From Salticus scenicus (lineage: Eukaryota; Arthropoda; Arachnida; Araneae; Salticidae): a DNA stretch of 64,000 nucleotides. A model generated the notes under the pieces. The model was not told the origin of the DNA. It saw only the letters and a list, made by a program, of their open reading frames with translations, and made no database searches. This document shows, piece after piece, positions 46,680 through 58,547 of this stretch. Position 1 is the stretch's first letter; the number at the start of each line of letters is the position of its first letter. The stretch is from positions 275,963,095-276,027,094 of the forward strand of contig OZ005656.1 in the NCBI GenBank assembly GCA_963930645.1, read 5' to 3'. The position numbers were made by a program, and so were the translations under genes.

Positions 46680-47690
46680 ACGTTAATTTTTACAAAAGTA
46701 TGTAAGATAATCACTTTTTGATTATCCAGTGGTGCTTCTGAATTACGAATTATTAGAGGTGGCTTTATTTTATTCGGTGGATCTTGATAAACCGCAAATA
46801 CTTATAAATTATGTTAAAATGTTACTCTGAAGTTTGTTTAATACTAAAAAAATAGGAATATACAATTAAAAATGCATATAAATGATGATTAATTTCATTA
46901 AAAAAAATGTTTATACAGTTATTTCTCAGTCAATAATGCATACTGTGAAAGAAATTGACATTATATAAAGTAACATTAAATTTAATGTAGATAAAATACT
47001 TTGCGGTTGTAGCTATTATAGAAAATAGTAATATGTTAAATATTGATAATAATTCAGCATTTATTTTATCGCATATCGTTAAAAACTAAATACAAAAGCA
47101 CTTAAAGAGATATAATGGTTTTATCTTATCTAAATTATTTTCCACTTAAACATTGTAAATGACATCTATGCTTTATTATTTTACAAAATTATCTAAGATA
47201 ATCGCTTTAGCATTATCCGGCTGTTCCACATTAAGAATTGTTGCAGATGACTTCATTTACCTTACCAAATTTTGATTGATAACAAATTATCAGAATTATC
47301 AGTCAAAACACTATTCCAGGATTTCTCCATTCTGTAAAAGATTGGATAAACGATTTCGAATGATAATAATAAAAGGTAAATTAATAACAATAATTGGATA
47401 GATATAATTATTTTACTTTATTTATTTATTTATTTTTTACAAACTTATCTAAGATAATCGCTTTAGCATTTCAAGACTGTTGTTCGAATTTAAAAACTAT
47501 AACAGACGACTTTATTTACCTCAGCAAATTTTGATTAATCCCAGATATTTAGAAATGATAGTCAAAATGTTATTCTAGCATTTATTTAACGCGTAGAAGA
47601 TTAGGTAAGCGATTTCAAATGATTTATAACAAATGATAACTTAATAACAATAGTTAAAGAGATATAATTTTCCCATTTTAAAGCGCATCT
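46680..47690 (+). repeat. Array of about 250-bp units
   Basis: CTAAGATAATCGCTTTAGCA-like starts fall at about 46693, 47184 and 47442, and AAAGAGATATAATxxTTTxC recurs between them. Units also share GACTTxATTTACCTxAxCAA and AATTTTGATTxAT. Spacing of 258 and 491 (about twice 246) suggests one diverged or missing start. Confidence 0.75.
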
Positions 47691-47883
47691 TTGAAAGATA
47701 TCTTAACGACATAGGCATCTTAAATTGTGAAAATAATAAAATTTTTATAAATTATAGAGTTATTTAAATTACACATCATTTTTAATATGTTCTCAATTTT
47801 TTCCGTCTTTTCGGAAAAAATACATAACGTAAAATATCTTTCTGCATGTTAGATGAAGTTGTTGTATTTCTGTGAACAGCCTC

Positions 47884-47950
47884 ATCAGGCCGAGAGGTTC
47901 TGTATTGGATGCTCGTAGAAGGGATGTGCAGAATTTTGAACCCTGGTCAC
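47884..47950 (+). ncRNA. Weak tRNA-like segment
   Basis: AGGCCGAGAGG (A-box-like) and TTTTGAACCC (B-box-like) lie about 36 bp apart. The B box is a poor match. Weak call. Confidence 0.2.
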
Positions 47951-48339
47951 GTGGTCTAGTCGTTCGTACTTTCAACATGTTTCCTAAAGTTCTCTTGACT
48001 ACAAGCCAGAATACCTTACAAGAACAACAAGCCACCACGAAAATTATTCCATTCAGTCATAGGTACGTCGTTTTTAAAATTTGGCTTAATGCTCATCTTA
48101 TATTAGGTTAGACGTAGCTAACCATCGACAACAGCCTCAAAAGACCCCACGTGTTCACAATTCTCGAATTTCGGTTACTTTTACACATCTATTTTACCTT
48201 CATAATCTGGCTGGTGTAGCCTTTTTTTTTTCACGCACTGTGAGTTTTTGTGAGTTTTTCGTTTTAATTCCATGCTTGTTTCTATGGAATTAGGTTGAAA
48301 AGTGTTAATGACTTCGGTTTATCTGTCTGTCTGTCCGCA

Positions 48340-48760
48340 CTTTATCTCCCGTAAATGTTCATGAAATTTCTTGAAACTGATATATGTTATTCAAGTTTGT
48401 TATCCGATGTTTCCTATTGAATATGGAGTGAATACCTCTGCTGGTTTATGTACAGGAATACCCGAAAGTATTCCAAAGCATTGTGATATATGAGCGGTAT
48501 TACTATAAACCATAATTTAGTAATTTATTTTACACAAATGTTAATGAAATGAAAATGTATTATTCAAGTCAAATATCGGATGTCCCCTATTTAAATGGGA
48601 GTAAATAGTATCACTGATTTGCGTACAGATACACCCGAAAGTATTTCAAAGCATAATGTTCTATGAGAAGTATTTCTATAAACCAAATTTTAATAACTTT
48701 GCTTTACACAAATCCTATTGAAATAGAAATATGTTATTCATATGCACAAAAGAATGCTTT
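48340..48760 (+). repeat. Tandem repeat of about 180 bp, 2.5 copies
   Basis: TATGTTATTCAAGT..ATCCGATGTTTCCTATT and GTACAG-ATACxCCCGAAAGT recur at about 48385, 48565 and 48733. A relative with CTATTCAAGCTCACTACGGA lies at 51925. It is preceded by a CTGTCTGTC microsatellite, as in the other rolling-circle relics. Confidence 0.75.
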
Positions 48761-48865
48761 TTATATAATGTTGTATGATCAGTACTAGATTTACAGGGTC
48801 TCACAAAGACATTCAGTTACATTATAGGCTTTCATTGGAAATTTGTTTGAATTGAATTTTATATA

Positions 48866-49973
48866 CAAAAAAGACACACTTAAAATGTACAAAAAAGCCA
48901 AACTCAAAGAAAGAAAATTGATTAAAGTTGTGTCTAAAAAGGGTGTGATATCAAATTCCCAAGCTTACATTCAAATACTTATTTAATATTCCCTTTTAAC
49001 TAAATTTTCACATGTGAATCAAGTGCCTTATGATATGTTGATAGAAATCCTTCTTTCCTGTACTAAATACATCATAGCGTGTTTCTGAAAAATATTATTA
49101 TTTTTATTTATGTATGATGGGCTTGGCGGCCATCTTTCAAAGTTTTACGTTAGTTTGAATTCTATAAATCTCATCAATTACAGGATGAGTTGGTTGATTG
49201 GTTGGTTAATTGAGTTTTATATCGCACTAGTGCTGCGCAAGAAGAAATAATTATAGGATGGGAGGATGGGAGTGCGCCAAACTTAACACTGTTAAAACTT
49301 AAATTGATTCAAGTTGTGTGCTTAACGGGGCTTTTGCGATGTTTTTAATGCATTTTTTTTTCTTTTATCTGAATATTTCAACCCCTGTTGAATGGAATAA
49401 CCATATTATTTTTACGAGATATTTATTCCAAGAAGCTAAATTCAAATTGGGTAAATATAACATGATGGTGGAAGCTTCTATGCTCGTCCCCTCTCCTTCA
49501 TGTTTTTACGTTAATTTAAATTTTTATATTCTTTATTCCCGGAATTTATAAGATGGAAGTGCACTTAATACTAAATAATTATAAGAAATCATGTTATCGA
49601 AATATTTCCGTCTCTGCTGAATGGAATAGCAAAATTAATTTTATATGAGATATATTTTAAGAAACTTCTTTCAAATTGTGTGAATGTTTATTCATTACTT
49701 GAAAGATGGCCGCCAAGCCCATCATACATAAATAAAAATAATAATATTTTTCAGAAACACGCTATGATGTATTTAGTACAGGAAAGAAGGATTTCTATCA
49801 ACATATCATAAGGCACTTGATTCACATGTGACAATTTAGTTAAAAGGGAATATTAAATAAGTATTTGAATGTAAGCTTGGGAATTTGATATCACACCCTT
49901 TTTAGACACAACTTTAATCAATTTTCTTTCTTTGAGCTTGGCTTTTTTGTACATTTTAAGTGTGTCTTTTTTG
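48866..49973. mobile_element. TA-flanked foldback element with 278-bp arms
   Basis: Arms 48866-49143 and 49698-49973 start CAAAAAAGACACACTTAAAA and are near-identical complements; I found only a couple of differences in the parts I aligned. TA lies outside both ends (48864-48865 and 49974-49975). The 550-bp middle has two diverged copies of a GTTGAATGGAATA-containing segment and no transposase. Long TIRs plus TA point to a non-autonomous Tc1/mariner-type element. High arm identity means it is young or maintained by gene conversion. Confidence 0.85.
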
Positions 49974-50143
49974 TAGATATCATTTATTTTTTTTAAATAG
50001 TTTTTATATTTACTGGAATTAACCTGATACTTTACATCAGATATGTCCTGGATTTCAACTCAGCTTTCGTGCGATGTTGTTCTTTGCGTTAAACTTTCCA
50101 TAATTCTGGTTGCTAGACATTATCCATGGGTTTTCTATGCAGA

Positions 50144-50904
50144 CTAGTATGTCGTGTCCATCACAAAACTTTCTTCTACATTTTCCTGTACATATTAACG
50201 CAGCACAAATTATTTATTATTTTTTTCATTATGAATGCTGAATATTATCAACTCAGAGAGGTATTGTAGCACAAAATGTCCAACGGAAGTAAATTTTCAC
50301 CATGCAGGTGGCATCCTTTCAGTTCTAAAAAAAAATTGTAGTATATGAGCTCCACTTATGGGCCGATAGGCATCGAAATTAAATCAGCATAATGTCTCAT
50401 AATGGCCTTTTCTCATATTAAGTTGTGTTTCATTATATGCAACAGAACCTTTCCTTAAATTGCGAAAATCGCTGTATAGCAGCGCCACATGTTGAGATAC
50501 TGGTACAAAAGTTGATAAGCACTATAATTTGTAACAATGTAAATTTATTTGTAAATGTATGAAATTCCATGTATTAGTTACTCAGATATAGCCTTCTCTG
50601 AAATTGCGGCAATCACTGTATAGCAGCACCATGTTGAGCAATTGACACCAAATATTGATAAAAGCTATTATACATCAAGGTTCAATTGCATATAAATTTA
50701 TATGTAATTCTGAGCAGTAGCTCCTGATATCTAGTTGGAACAAAACTTTCGCCACACACATAGAAAACACACACACGAAAATAGAAATTTTCTAAAAATA
50801 GTCAAATTGTTTTCAGGAGCTCTTACAACGTGTAAATCCATTAAAAACAGAAAGTCGAAATTCATTTCAATAAAATGACAAGCGAAGCGGGCAAAGCCTG
50901 CTAG
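50144..50904. mobile_element. Chimeric rolling-circle fragment with two 3' ends
   Basis: The left edge (50144) is the minus-strand 3' tip of the Helentron-like family (CTAGTATGTCGTGTCC). The right edge (50901-50904) is the plus-strand CCTGCTAG tip of the other Helitron family. Interior sequence matches the Helentron-like unit, including AGCGCCACATGTTGAG. So it carries CTAG at both ends in opposite orientation, with no 5' terminus visible. Confidence 0.6.
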
Positions 50905-53224
50905 TATACTATATAGAAGGAAGTAGAAATCTTTATGCATCATAATTATCATTGTCAGATTGAATTGAAGGATATTAAAATTGGATACTATATCGTGTAC
51001 TGACTTTCTTATTCTAAGGTATGAAAAATATTAAAAAATCAGCAATTCAAGCTATAGATTTGAAACAAATGTTATTCAAAAATGTATTCATTTCTGTTTT
51101 CAGGGATATAAAATTTAAAATTGTACAAAATAATAAAAGCAAAGATTCTTTGGTTAAAAAAATAACTTATAAAAAGAAAAAGCAGCTCAATTTGAAATTA
51201 ATATTTTTCGGATAAACTGAGATGAAGCAATTTCATATTTGGCGATTTATGTCTCTTTGGCGATATTTAACAGTTTTTCAGAAATTAAGATAGGAAATTT
51301 TGATTTTTAAAAGCTAAATTTTATAAAAGTTCCTAGATTAAGTAATTGTCTATCTGGAAAACCAGTTTTCAAAGAATTCTGCACATTTATGAATTCTCTA
51401 GCTTGTTTTAAAAAAAAAATTCTTGAAGAAGAAATTTTTTCAAAAAGTTGTCAAAACATCTAATTTTACGCTAAATTGAAAATGCTCCCATTTTCTTACT
51501 TATTTACTTAGAAAGTTCGTTTTTATCTCAAATTAAAGATCTCGTTGATACGAATATTTTACTTTTTGTTTCATTTTACTGCGATATTTGGTTCGTCCAA
51601 TATTTAAAACTTTACGGAAAAAAAATTTGCCGATTTAACATGGGAAAGTTGGCTTCTGTATAATAAGCATTTAACGATCTTGGGTTATTTCTGTCGATTT
51701 TATTATTGGCGCGTTCTGCTTTGTGTTAGTGGTAGTTTGTTTGTTTTGCTTTTCTCTGAGCTTGGCTTGGCAAAATGACCGTTTCTGCTTGATTAAGTAT
51801 TTTTAACACTTTCTAACAATTTTTAAGTGCAGATATGATTTTAAATTTATGTATTTTTCTGTTCGACTGTCCACGTATTTATCTGTCCATCTGCTCGCCT
51901 CGAGCGCCATTAAATATTTTCAAAATGTTTCAAAATCGATATATGCTATTCAAGCTCACTACGGAATATTTCCTATTCAAAGTAACGTTAATAGATACTG
52001 TACAACTGGTTTGTATACAGAGACACCGAACTCTTTGCATTTTAAGACAGACACATTTATTAATCACATTTAAATAATTTTCTACTGTATGAATCATAAA
52101 TAAATTGACATTCATTGTTAATATGTTAAAATAATGTTTTTTTTATAAAATATGATATGGTTAGCATTCAGATATACAGGGCTACGCTAAAATATTCAGA
52201 TACCTTAAGAGCTGCAATTAGAATCTCAGGGCTGCATTTTCTTTTATGTTAATCATTTTTAACACTTTATAACAGTGCTTAAGATTGATTATGAATATTT
52301 TTTTCTGTCTGTATTCATTTCGATCCTTATGTCTGCCCGTTGTGTGATAACGTAGGCAAAGAACATTAAAAGTTATAAGATACAAGAAGAAGTGCATGCA
52401 GCTGGAAAGTGCTAATAATCAATGCGTACCACTTTATTTTTCGTTTTTATTTTTCTAAAGCGCGATAGTAATATAGTCTGAGCTTAATATTTTTAAATGG
52501 AAAAGCTGGAGTAGCTCAGAAAAGGGCTCAAATCTATCACATGCTCTAGGAAATGTAAGAATATTCATTCTAGTTTGAGAAAAATGAATAAAAGAAGGTC
52601 TTAAATCTACAAAAATCGCAGAAACATCGTTAAAAACTTGCTCAATGCCAGTGATTTTAATCTCATACTTTGAATCCTGACCATAGCTACTTTCTAATCC
52701 TTTGCATTGTCTTTTAAAAATAAACTATCTTCTTTTATTTTAATTCAGGATATGATAACTAACCAATAATCCTCATTAACTAATAATTATTTTTCGAACC
52801 GATCTTTGGATTGATTTATTGGTACTTTTTGGTCATAAACACACTGAGAATATTTTAACTCTGAGCATTTACAGGCAGCCACATCAATCAACTTATTTGT
52901 TCTAATTAAGTAATCTGACAGTTTCATCTTTAAACTATGCCTAATTTGATCACGTTTCTTAGACTTATTTAGGTTTTGTAATAAATCAATTTATTCTCGT
53001 AATAAATTATCATCTTTTTTCGTGAACACAATAAGAATAGAAGATTTATTCCAAATGAACCCAACTTTGACCAAAACTAGATCTGAAACTGCAGAAATCT
53101 TTGATGTTTTATTATTATTGTTGAATTCTACATCTCACTCGCATAAGTACGGGACCGGACCCCTTAGTAAGAACCTCAAGGTTGACCCACCACTCAGGGA
53201 TAGGATCATCTTGTAATCAGTTAG
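50905..53224. other. AT-rich DNA, no gene seen
   Basis: Apart from the repeat relic at 51835-52200 I see no element or coding signal. A frame at 53022-53216 is short and unconvincing. Confidence 0.55.
51835..52200 (+). repeat. Diverged single copy of the 48.4-kb repeat
   Basis: Shares the CTGTCCATCTG tract, ATATATGCTATTCAAGCTCA, GGAATATTTCCTATTCAAAG and GTATACAGAGACACCGAA with 48340-48760. No gene is evident. Confidence 0.6.
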
Positions 53225-53233
53225 CCTTAACCC

Positions 53234-53811
53234 GGGTTGGGGACAAAATATCAAGGGACAAAATATCGCGAGGACAAAATATCGCCGACGTAAATGAATA
53301 CAAAGCAAAAATGGGTTGGCAATTATTAGTAATGTTGTATAAAATTTTATGACAACACATACCTTAATCAGAGCACTGACATTCTGACCAACCTACAACA
53401 AAAATTTTTATAAATTTTACTTAAAATAGTTTAAAAACTATATTTAATAACTTTTGTCAAAATTAGTCGTATAGAATTCAATCGTGCTTATTAATTATAA
53501 AATTTTTTATTCAAGTTTGTGAACAGTGTCCAGCTTTAATGTCAGCAGTGATGTACACGAGTTTTAAAATGTATTTTGAATAGTGAAAAGCAAAAGGTAA
53601 AATATCTTAAAAATACACATAGATAAAATCATGAAATTCAACTCCATGATTTATTTATTTAATTATTTATTTATTTTAATTAATTAATTAATATTTATAA
53701 GTCCTTGTGGCCCCCTCCAGAGATCACACGTGACACAAAATAAAATTTTCAAATAGATCATACTATTTTTTTGACGCGAGATTTTGTCCCGCGATATTAT
53801 GTCCGGATCCC
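53234..53811. mobile_element. 578-bp TIR element with 9-bp target duplication
   Basis: CCTTAACCC occurs directly before (53225-53233) and after (53812-53820). The ends GGGTTGGGGACAAAATATC and the complement of GGGATCCGGACATAATATC match, and inside them GGGACAAAATATCGCG is repeated two to three times per side. An 8-9 bp duplication and a GG tip are compatible with Merlin-like or other superfamilies; no transposase is present. Confidence 0.75.
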
Positions 53812-53990
53812 CCTTAACCCTAATATCAACACCAACACCTTTCTGTATTCTAAATAAAGTTATAATATTTTGAAATATTATAATGAGGTAGGTAAAAACG
53901 GCTTGCTCATTTCTTTGTTGCTACCAATAATTGAATTTTCATTATTTTTAATAGCAGTAATAGCTTCATTAATACAGTTTATCAAACAGC

Positions 53991-54151
53991 CCTAACAACA
54001 CACTTGGCGATAGTACATCCTGAAAATGGCCATATTGCATCCCATAGGATGGCCATTTTGGTCATATTACATCCCATAGGATGTCCACAGATGTCCTTTT
54101 CATCCATAGGGACATCCCGAGGATGTCATTTGGAAAAGATGTGCTGTTAGG
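53991..54151. mobile_element. 161-bp MITE with CCTAACA ends
   Basis: Ends CCTAACAACACA and the complement of CCTAACAGCACA. Two internal ATCCCATAGGATG palindromes sit in tandem within GGCCATTTTG-type contexts. I found no clear target duplication. Confidence 0.65.
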
Positions 54152-54438
54152 ACAATCAGCTAATGAAAAACTTACATGTGTTGCCAACACAAATTTCATC
54201 ATGTCTCTACTGACCGCTTAAAATATCCTTACACTAACGATAAAAGTTCCTGATTTAGTGAAAAATAATGAAAAAAGTGTAACTTAAATGTAAATGAACT
54301 GTAATCTATATATTAATTTGAAACATGTTTTTGTCTGTCTCCACTATATTGAGAGAACTACTTGGTGTAAAAATTTGGTTGAGGTGTCTAAAAAAAGGTC
54401 TTGGTCTGTAGATGTGCTATGAGAAGAGAAAAATAAAA

Positions 54439-54503
54439 CTAGTATGTTGTGGCCACCACGAGACTTTCTTCTATATTTTCCTATACAAATTCACTCAGTA
54501 ACA

Positions 54504-54534
<31 letters not shown>

Positions 54535-55582
54535 TCGATAACTTTGTTTTAAATTACCACATATTTATAGTTCAACCATTCGTTTTAAAGGTATTGACGA
54601 GACCTTTCGAAAGATACCCATCTTGAAAATTTACCCCCACCCCAGAGGGTACTTCCCCCCAGGGGTGAAGCGCTGCCCCCACATGCACAATTTTTTTCCT
54701 AATTAACTACTACTATTAGCAATAATTCATATTAATTTTACAATCACAGGTTGAGAATAACTCTCATTATGTACATTTATACGAAATTTTGTCCCATACT
54801 GCCATGTTAAAAATTAAAAAAAAATACGATCACAGCGCCTCCTGTTGTGCGACTGATCCCCAAATCTAATCAGCACCAGTTTATGTCAGGAGCCAACTAA
54901 ATACCAAGTTTTGTTATTATTATTTTTTTTTTTAATTACGATTTTTTTTTCTAAGTTTTTTTTTTCGTAAAAAGTAAAAAAAATCGATAACTTTGTTTTA
55001 AATTATCACAGATTTATAGTTCGCCCATTCGTTTTAAAGGTACTGACGAGACCTTTCGAAAGATACCCATCTTGAAAATTTACTCCCTTCGAGGGGGGAC
55101 TTCACCCCCAGGGGGGTTCACGAGGCTCCTACACATACAAAAATTTTTTCCCAGTTGACTATCTCTATTATAAATAATTCTTGTAAATTTCATAATGATT
55201 ACTAAAAAATAATTCTCTTTATGCACATTTATACAAATTTTTGCCCTATATCACCATGTTAAAAATTTAGAAAAAGCGGGATGGCAACGCAACCTGTACG
55301 ACGATTTTTACCAAAAGTTGATAGGCACTAATTTATGTCAAGGTGCAACTACATACCAATTTGTATGAAATTCTGTGCAGTAGTTCCTGAGGTACAGTTG
55401 CCACAAAATTTTGTCACACACACACACACACACAGACAGACAGACAGACAGACAGACATTTTCTAAAAATGGCCAAATCGTGTTCTACAGCACTCAAAAC
55501 ATGTAAATCCATCAAAAACCCGAGGTCGAAAATTTTTACGAATCCATTACTTTCTTCTATTGAATCTATTGAATATAGAAGA
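54439..55582 (-). mobile_element. Second Helentron/DINE-like copy, two units
   Basis: On the minus strand this copy begins TCTTCTATATTC (55582) and ends CTAG at 54439 after the hairpin TGGTGGCCAC. It shares the interior of the 29815-32901 element but has about two units, one of them diverged. A (CA)n(GACA)n microsatellite near 55417-55458 sits close to its 5' end. The two copies on opposite strands show the family is mobile and that unit number varies. Confidence 0.75.
55417..55458. repeat. (CA)n(GACA)n microsatellite
   Basis: About eight CA units and seven GACA units, inside the 54439-55582 Helentron-like copy near its 5' end. Confidence 0.95.
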
Positions 55583-55611
55583 AAGTAAAAAAGGGGAAAC
55601 TCCCCCGGGGG

Positions 55612-55642
55612 AAACGGGTGGGAAACCGTTTCCCACCCGTTT
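55612..55642. repeat. Perfect 14-bp hairpin AAACGGGTGGGAAA
   Basis: AAACGGGTGGGAAA (55612-55625), loop CCG, then the exact complement (55629-55642). It lies at the junction between the Helentron copy and the 120-bp array. Confidence 0.9.
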
Positions 55643-55865
55643 GGGTTAAAAACACGTTTACAAGCTTAACTAAGCTTCAAATTTCTTCACGGTGAAGAAA
55701 TTGTACATATGGGGACAAGAGTCGAATAATAAAAAATCAATATCTGCGAATTTGGAATTTTCGATTTTAAAGGGGGGAAAAAGGGGGAAAGTAGATTTGG
55801 AGTGGAGGGGGAAGGGGGGGAAATTAGTTTGAGAGGGAAATCCGTTCTAGACCCACACCTGTAGC

Positions 55866-56460
55866 ACCTCATTTTAAAGGTCTTAAAATTTCATGTCGAT
55901 TGGGGATGTTTGTATACAGCAAAGTGCGACCCCTGGTGGTGAAAAATGGAACTAAGTGATTTTGCTGTAGACCATATCATGTTGCACCTTATTTTAAAGG
56001 TCTTGGTATTTCCTGACGGTTGGTGATCTTCGTACAGAACACACTGTGCCCCCTGGTGGTGGAAAGTGCAACTAAAGGATTTTGCAGTTGACACCACCAT
56101 GTGACACTTTATTTGAAAGGTCTTGGAAATTCAAGGCGATTGTTGATAGAGGTCTTGAAATTTCATGTTGATTGGGGATGTTCGTATACAATATAGTGCG
56201 CCCCCTGGTGGTTAAAAATGGAACTAGGTGATTTTGCAGTAGACCCTATCATAATACAACTTATTTTAAAGGTCTTGATATTTCCTGACCGTTGGTGTTT
56301 ATGTATAGAATACGCTGCGCCCCCTGCCGGTGGAAAGTGTAACTAAAGGATTTTGCAGTTGACACCACCATGTGACACCTTATTTGAAAGGTCTTGGAAA
56401 TTCAAGGCGATTGGTGATGTTCGTGTACAACATACTGCGCTCCCTGGTGGAGGAAAGTGG
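55866..56460 (+). repeat. 120-bp tandem array, five copies, CTCF-like core
   Basis: Units contain TTATTTTAAAGGTCTTG, then GGTGATGTTCG, then GCGCCCCCTGGTGG, then AACTAAAGGATTTTGCAG. The CCCCCTGGTGG core appears near 55929, 56049, 56200, 56319 and 56438, with one unit carrying CCCCTGCCGGTGG. The reverse complement CCACCAGGGGGCGC matches the canonical CTCF core. Confidence 0.85.
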
Positions 56461-58547
56461 ACTTTGCAGCGCGCGCGTGGCATGCCTGCTATACGGTGCC
56501 GCTGCCACAGGCAGCAGTAACACGAGTCAGAGGTTTGTTCGGTTCAAGGTTAATTTTTGAGAATTTTTCCATGTTATTAGCGGCCTGCAGGCACTGGGTC
56601 ACGAACCCGAGTTCCGTTCTGTTTGAGGTATTTTTTTTTTTTTTTTTTTTTTTGTTACAGATGATTATTTATTTTGTGATGTTTTCATTTCAAAATAGAA
56701 ATTCAAAAAAATCGAGTTAAAGATATAAAACCATACAAATTTAAGGTTCATTTAAGGTTATTATCAAGGGCCCGGGCATTGCCGGGCGGGTTCGTTCGGT
56801 TCCAGGTTAATTTTTGGGAATTTTTTTTATGTTATTAGCTTCGTTCTATTGAGTTTCGTTCGGTTCGAGGTAATTATTTTTTGCTACAGCTGATTATTTT
56901 TTTTTTTCGCAATGCTTTCATTTTAAAACAGAATTTCAAACAAATTCGAGTTAAAGATACAAAATCTAACAAATTTAAGGTTTATTTAAGGTATCATGGA
57001 CCCGAGCAACACCGGACGGATCAGCTAACATATAGTCTTAGTATTAAACGAAATAGATAATAAAACATAGCATCTGTTTATTTGAAGTCAGTTTGACGTC
57101 ACATTGAGAGTACTTTGTAGAAAGTGATGTCATACATAGTATTTCGATTTATAAGCATTTTTCCGACTTTCTTTTTTTAAGTGAAATGTCGTAAACTATA
57201 TTAGATGTTTGAGGAGCAAACATTCAAACCGTGTTTTCTCCTTCGAATACAATTTTTCAGAAAACACAAAAAACTGATAAATTAAAAAATAACCCTTCTT
57301 AGACCGTAATTATCGTTTGTTTAGTTGTATTAGTGGTTACTAGGAAGATCTGTAGGCATACTTTACCTAATAAACTTAGAGTTAATTAGAGAAATGCATT
57401 TGAAATTTGGAGAAAGCATGTTTTGACCGAAACACAGAGGAGAAAACATGTTTTGAATGTTTCCAATGTGGACAAAACATTTTTTGAATGAAAAAGTATG
57501 TAACTCGCATATTGATGAAATAACATTCTTAATGAAATAAAACTAATTAACAGAACAGACTTTGTTATGTAATTATAAAATAAAATTAAGTATTTACACG
57601 TGAAAAATCATCCTGCATATTGTACGGAAGAACTAAAATTTTTAAGCCAATTTGAAATTTAAATTTTTAAACCAATATCTTCACATAAGCAATTGCATGG
57701 TTCCTCTGTTTCTTGATATAATACATGAAAGTTATTAGTAATGATATCTTTATAACATTTAAAATCAGGTTGATTTTTCCACTCTTCACCATGCATCAAT
57801 TTTAAAAGTTTGTCTACTCCATTTTTCTTTTCAAGTGATATTCCATGACACAGAGGAAGACATTGTAAGACAACATTTCGTATAATAACAGTATTAATCC
57901 GCTTCCTAAAAAGTTTTGCTCCAGATTGTTCTTTTAATCTTCGAATTTATAGTTTTTGAATCCTTTGACCATCGCACTTTCTCTATTTTTTCTAAAACTA
58001 TTCTTTTCAGTTCTGATATGTAAGGTAAATTTTTGAAATAAGCATTAAGTGATTTCGTATTATAAAGTTTCCAATCAATCCTCAATATTTTTACGTCACC
58101 AACTTTCTGATACAGTTCATAATATTGTTCTTTGATGTCATTTTTACATTTTTTTCTGGGGATCTTCTCAACACGACCGAATATACGACCTACTAGAAAG
58201 AAACTATGTCCTCTGACAGGAAAATGCAATACTATTTTTCAATGCTTGATGTTGTAGTGTAGAAAAAGTGCAATAGCATTTGAAGAATTATGTTATTCTT
58301 ATTTTGGACAATACACCCATCACCAATGATTTTTTACCTTCAAGGTCCATTTTGTTTAGGTGACAATATAAAGCCGACGACATTTCAGTGCTGCCTTTGC
58401 CTGCTGACTCCTCAGACCAAGTATAAAATGCTGTATTTAGACCATCCAAACTCGTTATGCATAAGCTGTAAAAGTTGAATTGCCTTAAGTAATAGGCATC
58501 TTGAATATTTGTTTTTGGCAACTGTTGAATCTGTTGTAAATCAAAAC

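Larger units (their letters stand above)
55590..57028 (+). mobile_element. Probable Helitron-like element with CTCF-like array
   Basis: The 3' end looks like ACCCGAGCAACACCGGACGG then ATCAGCTAA (57025-57028), a decayed version of the hairpin-plus-CTAG tip. A better-preserved relative, GGGCCCGGGCATTGCCGGGC, occurs at about 56767-56787, and the stretch after each is a duplicate of about 245 bp. The 5' limit is set only by the neighbouring Helentron copy. No ORF of note. Confidence 0.45.

Noticed and set aside
53022..53216. 64-codon frame as an exon
   Set aside because: No domain, and the second half overlaps low-information sequence leading into the TIR element at 53234.
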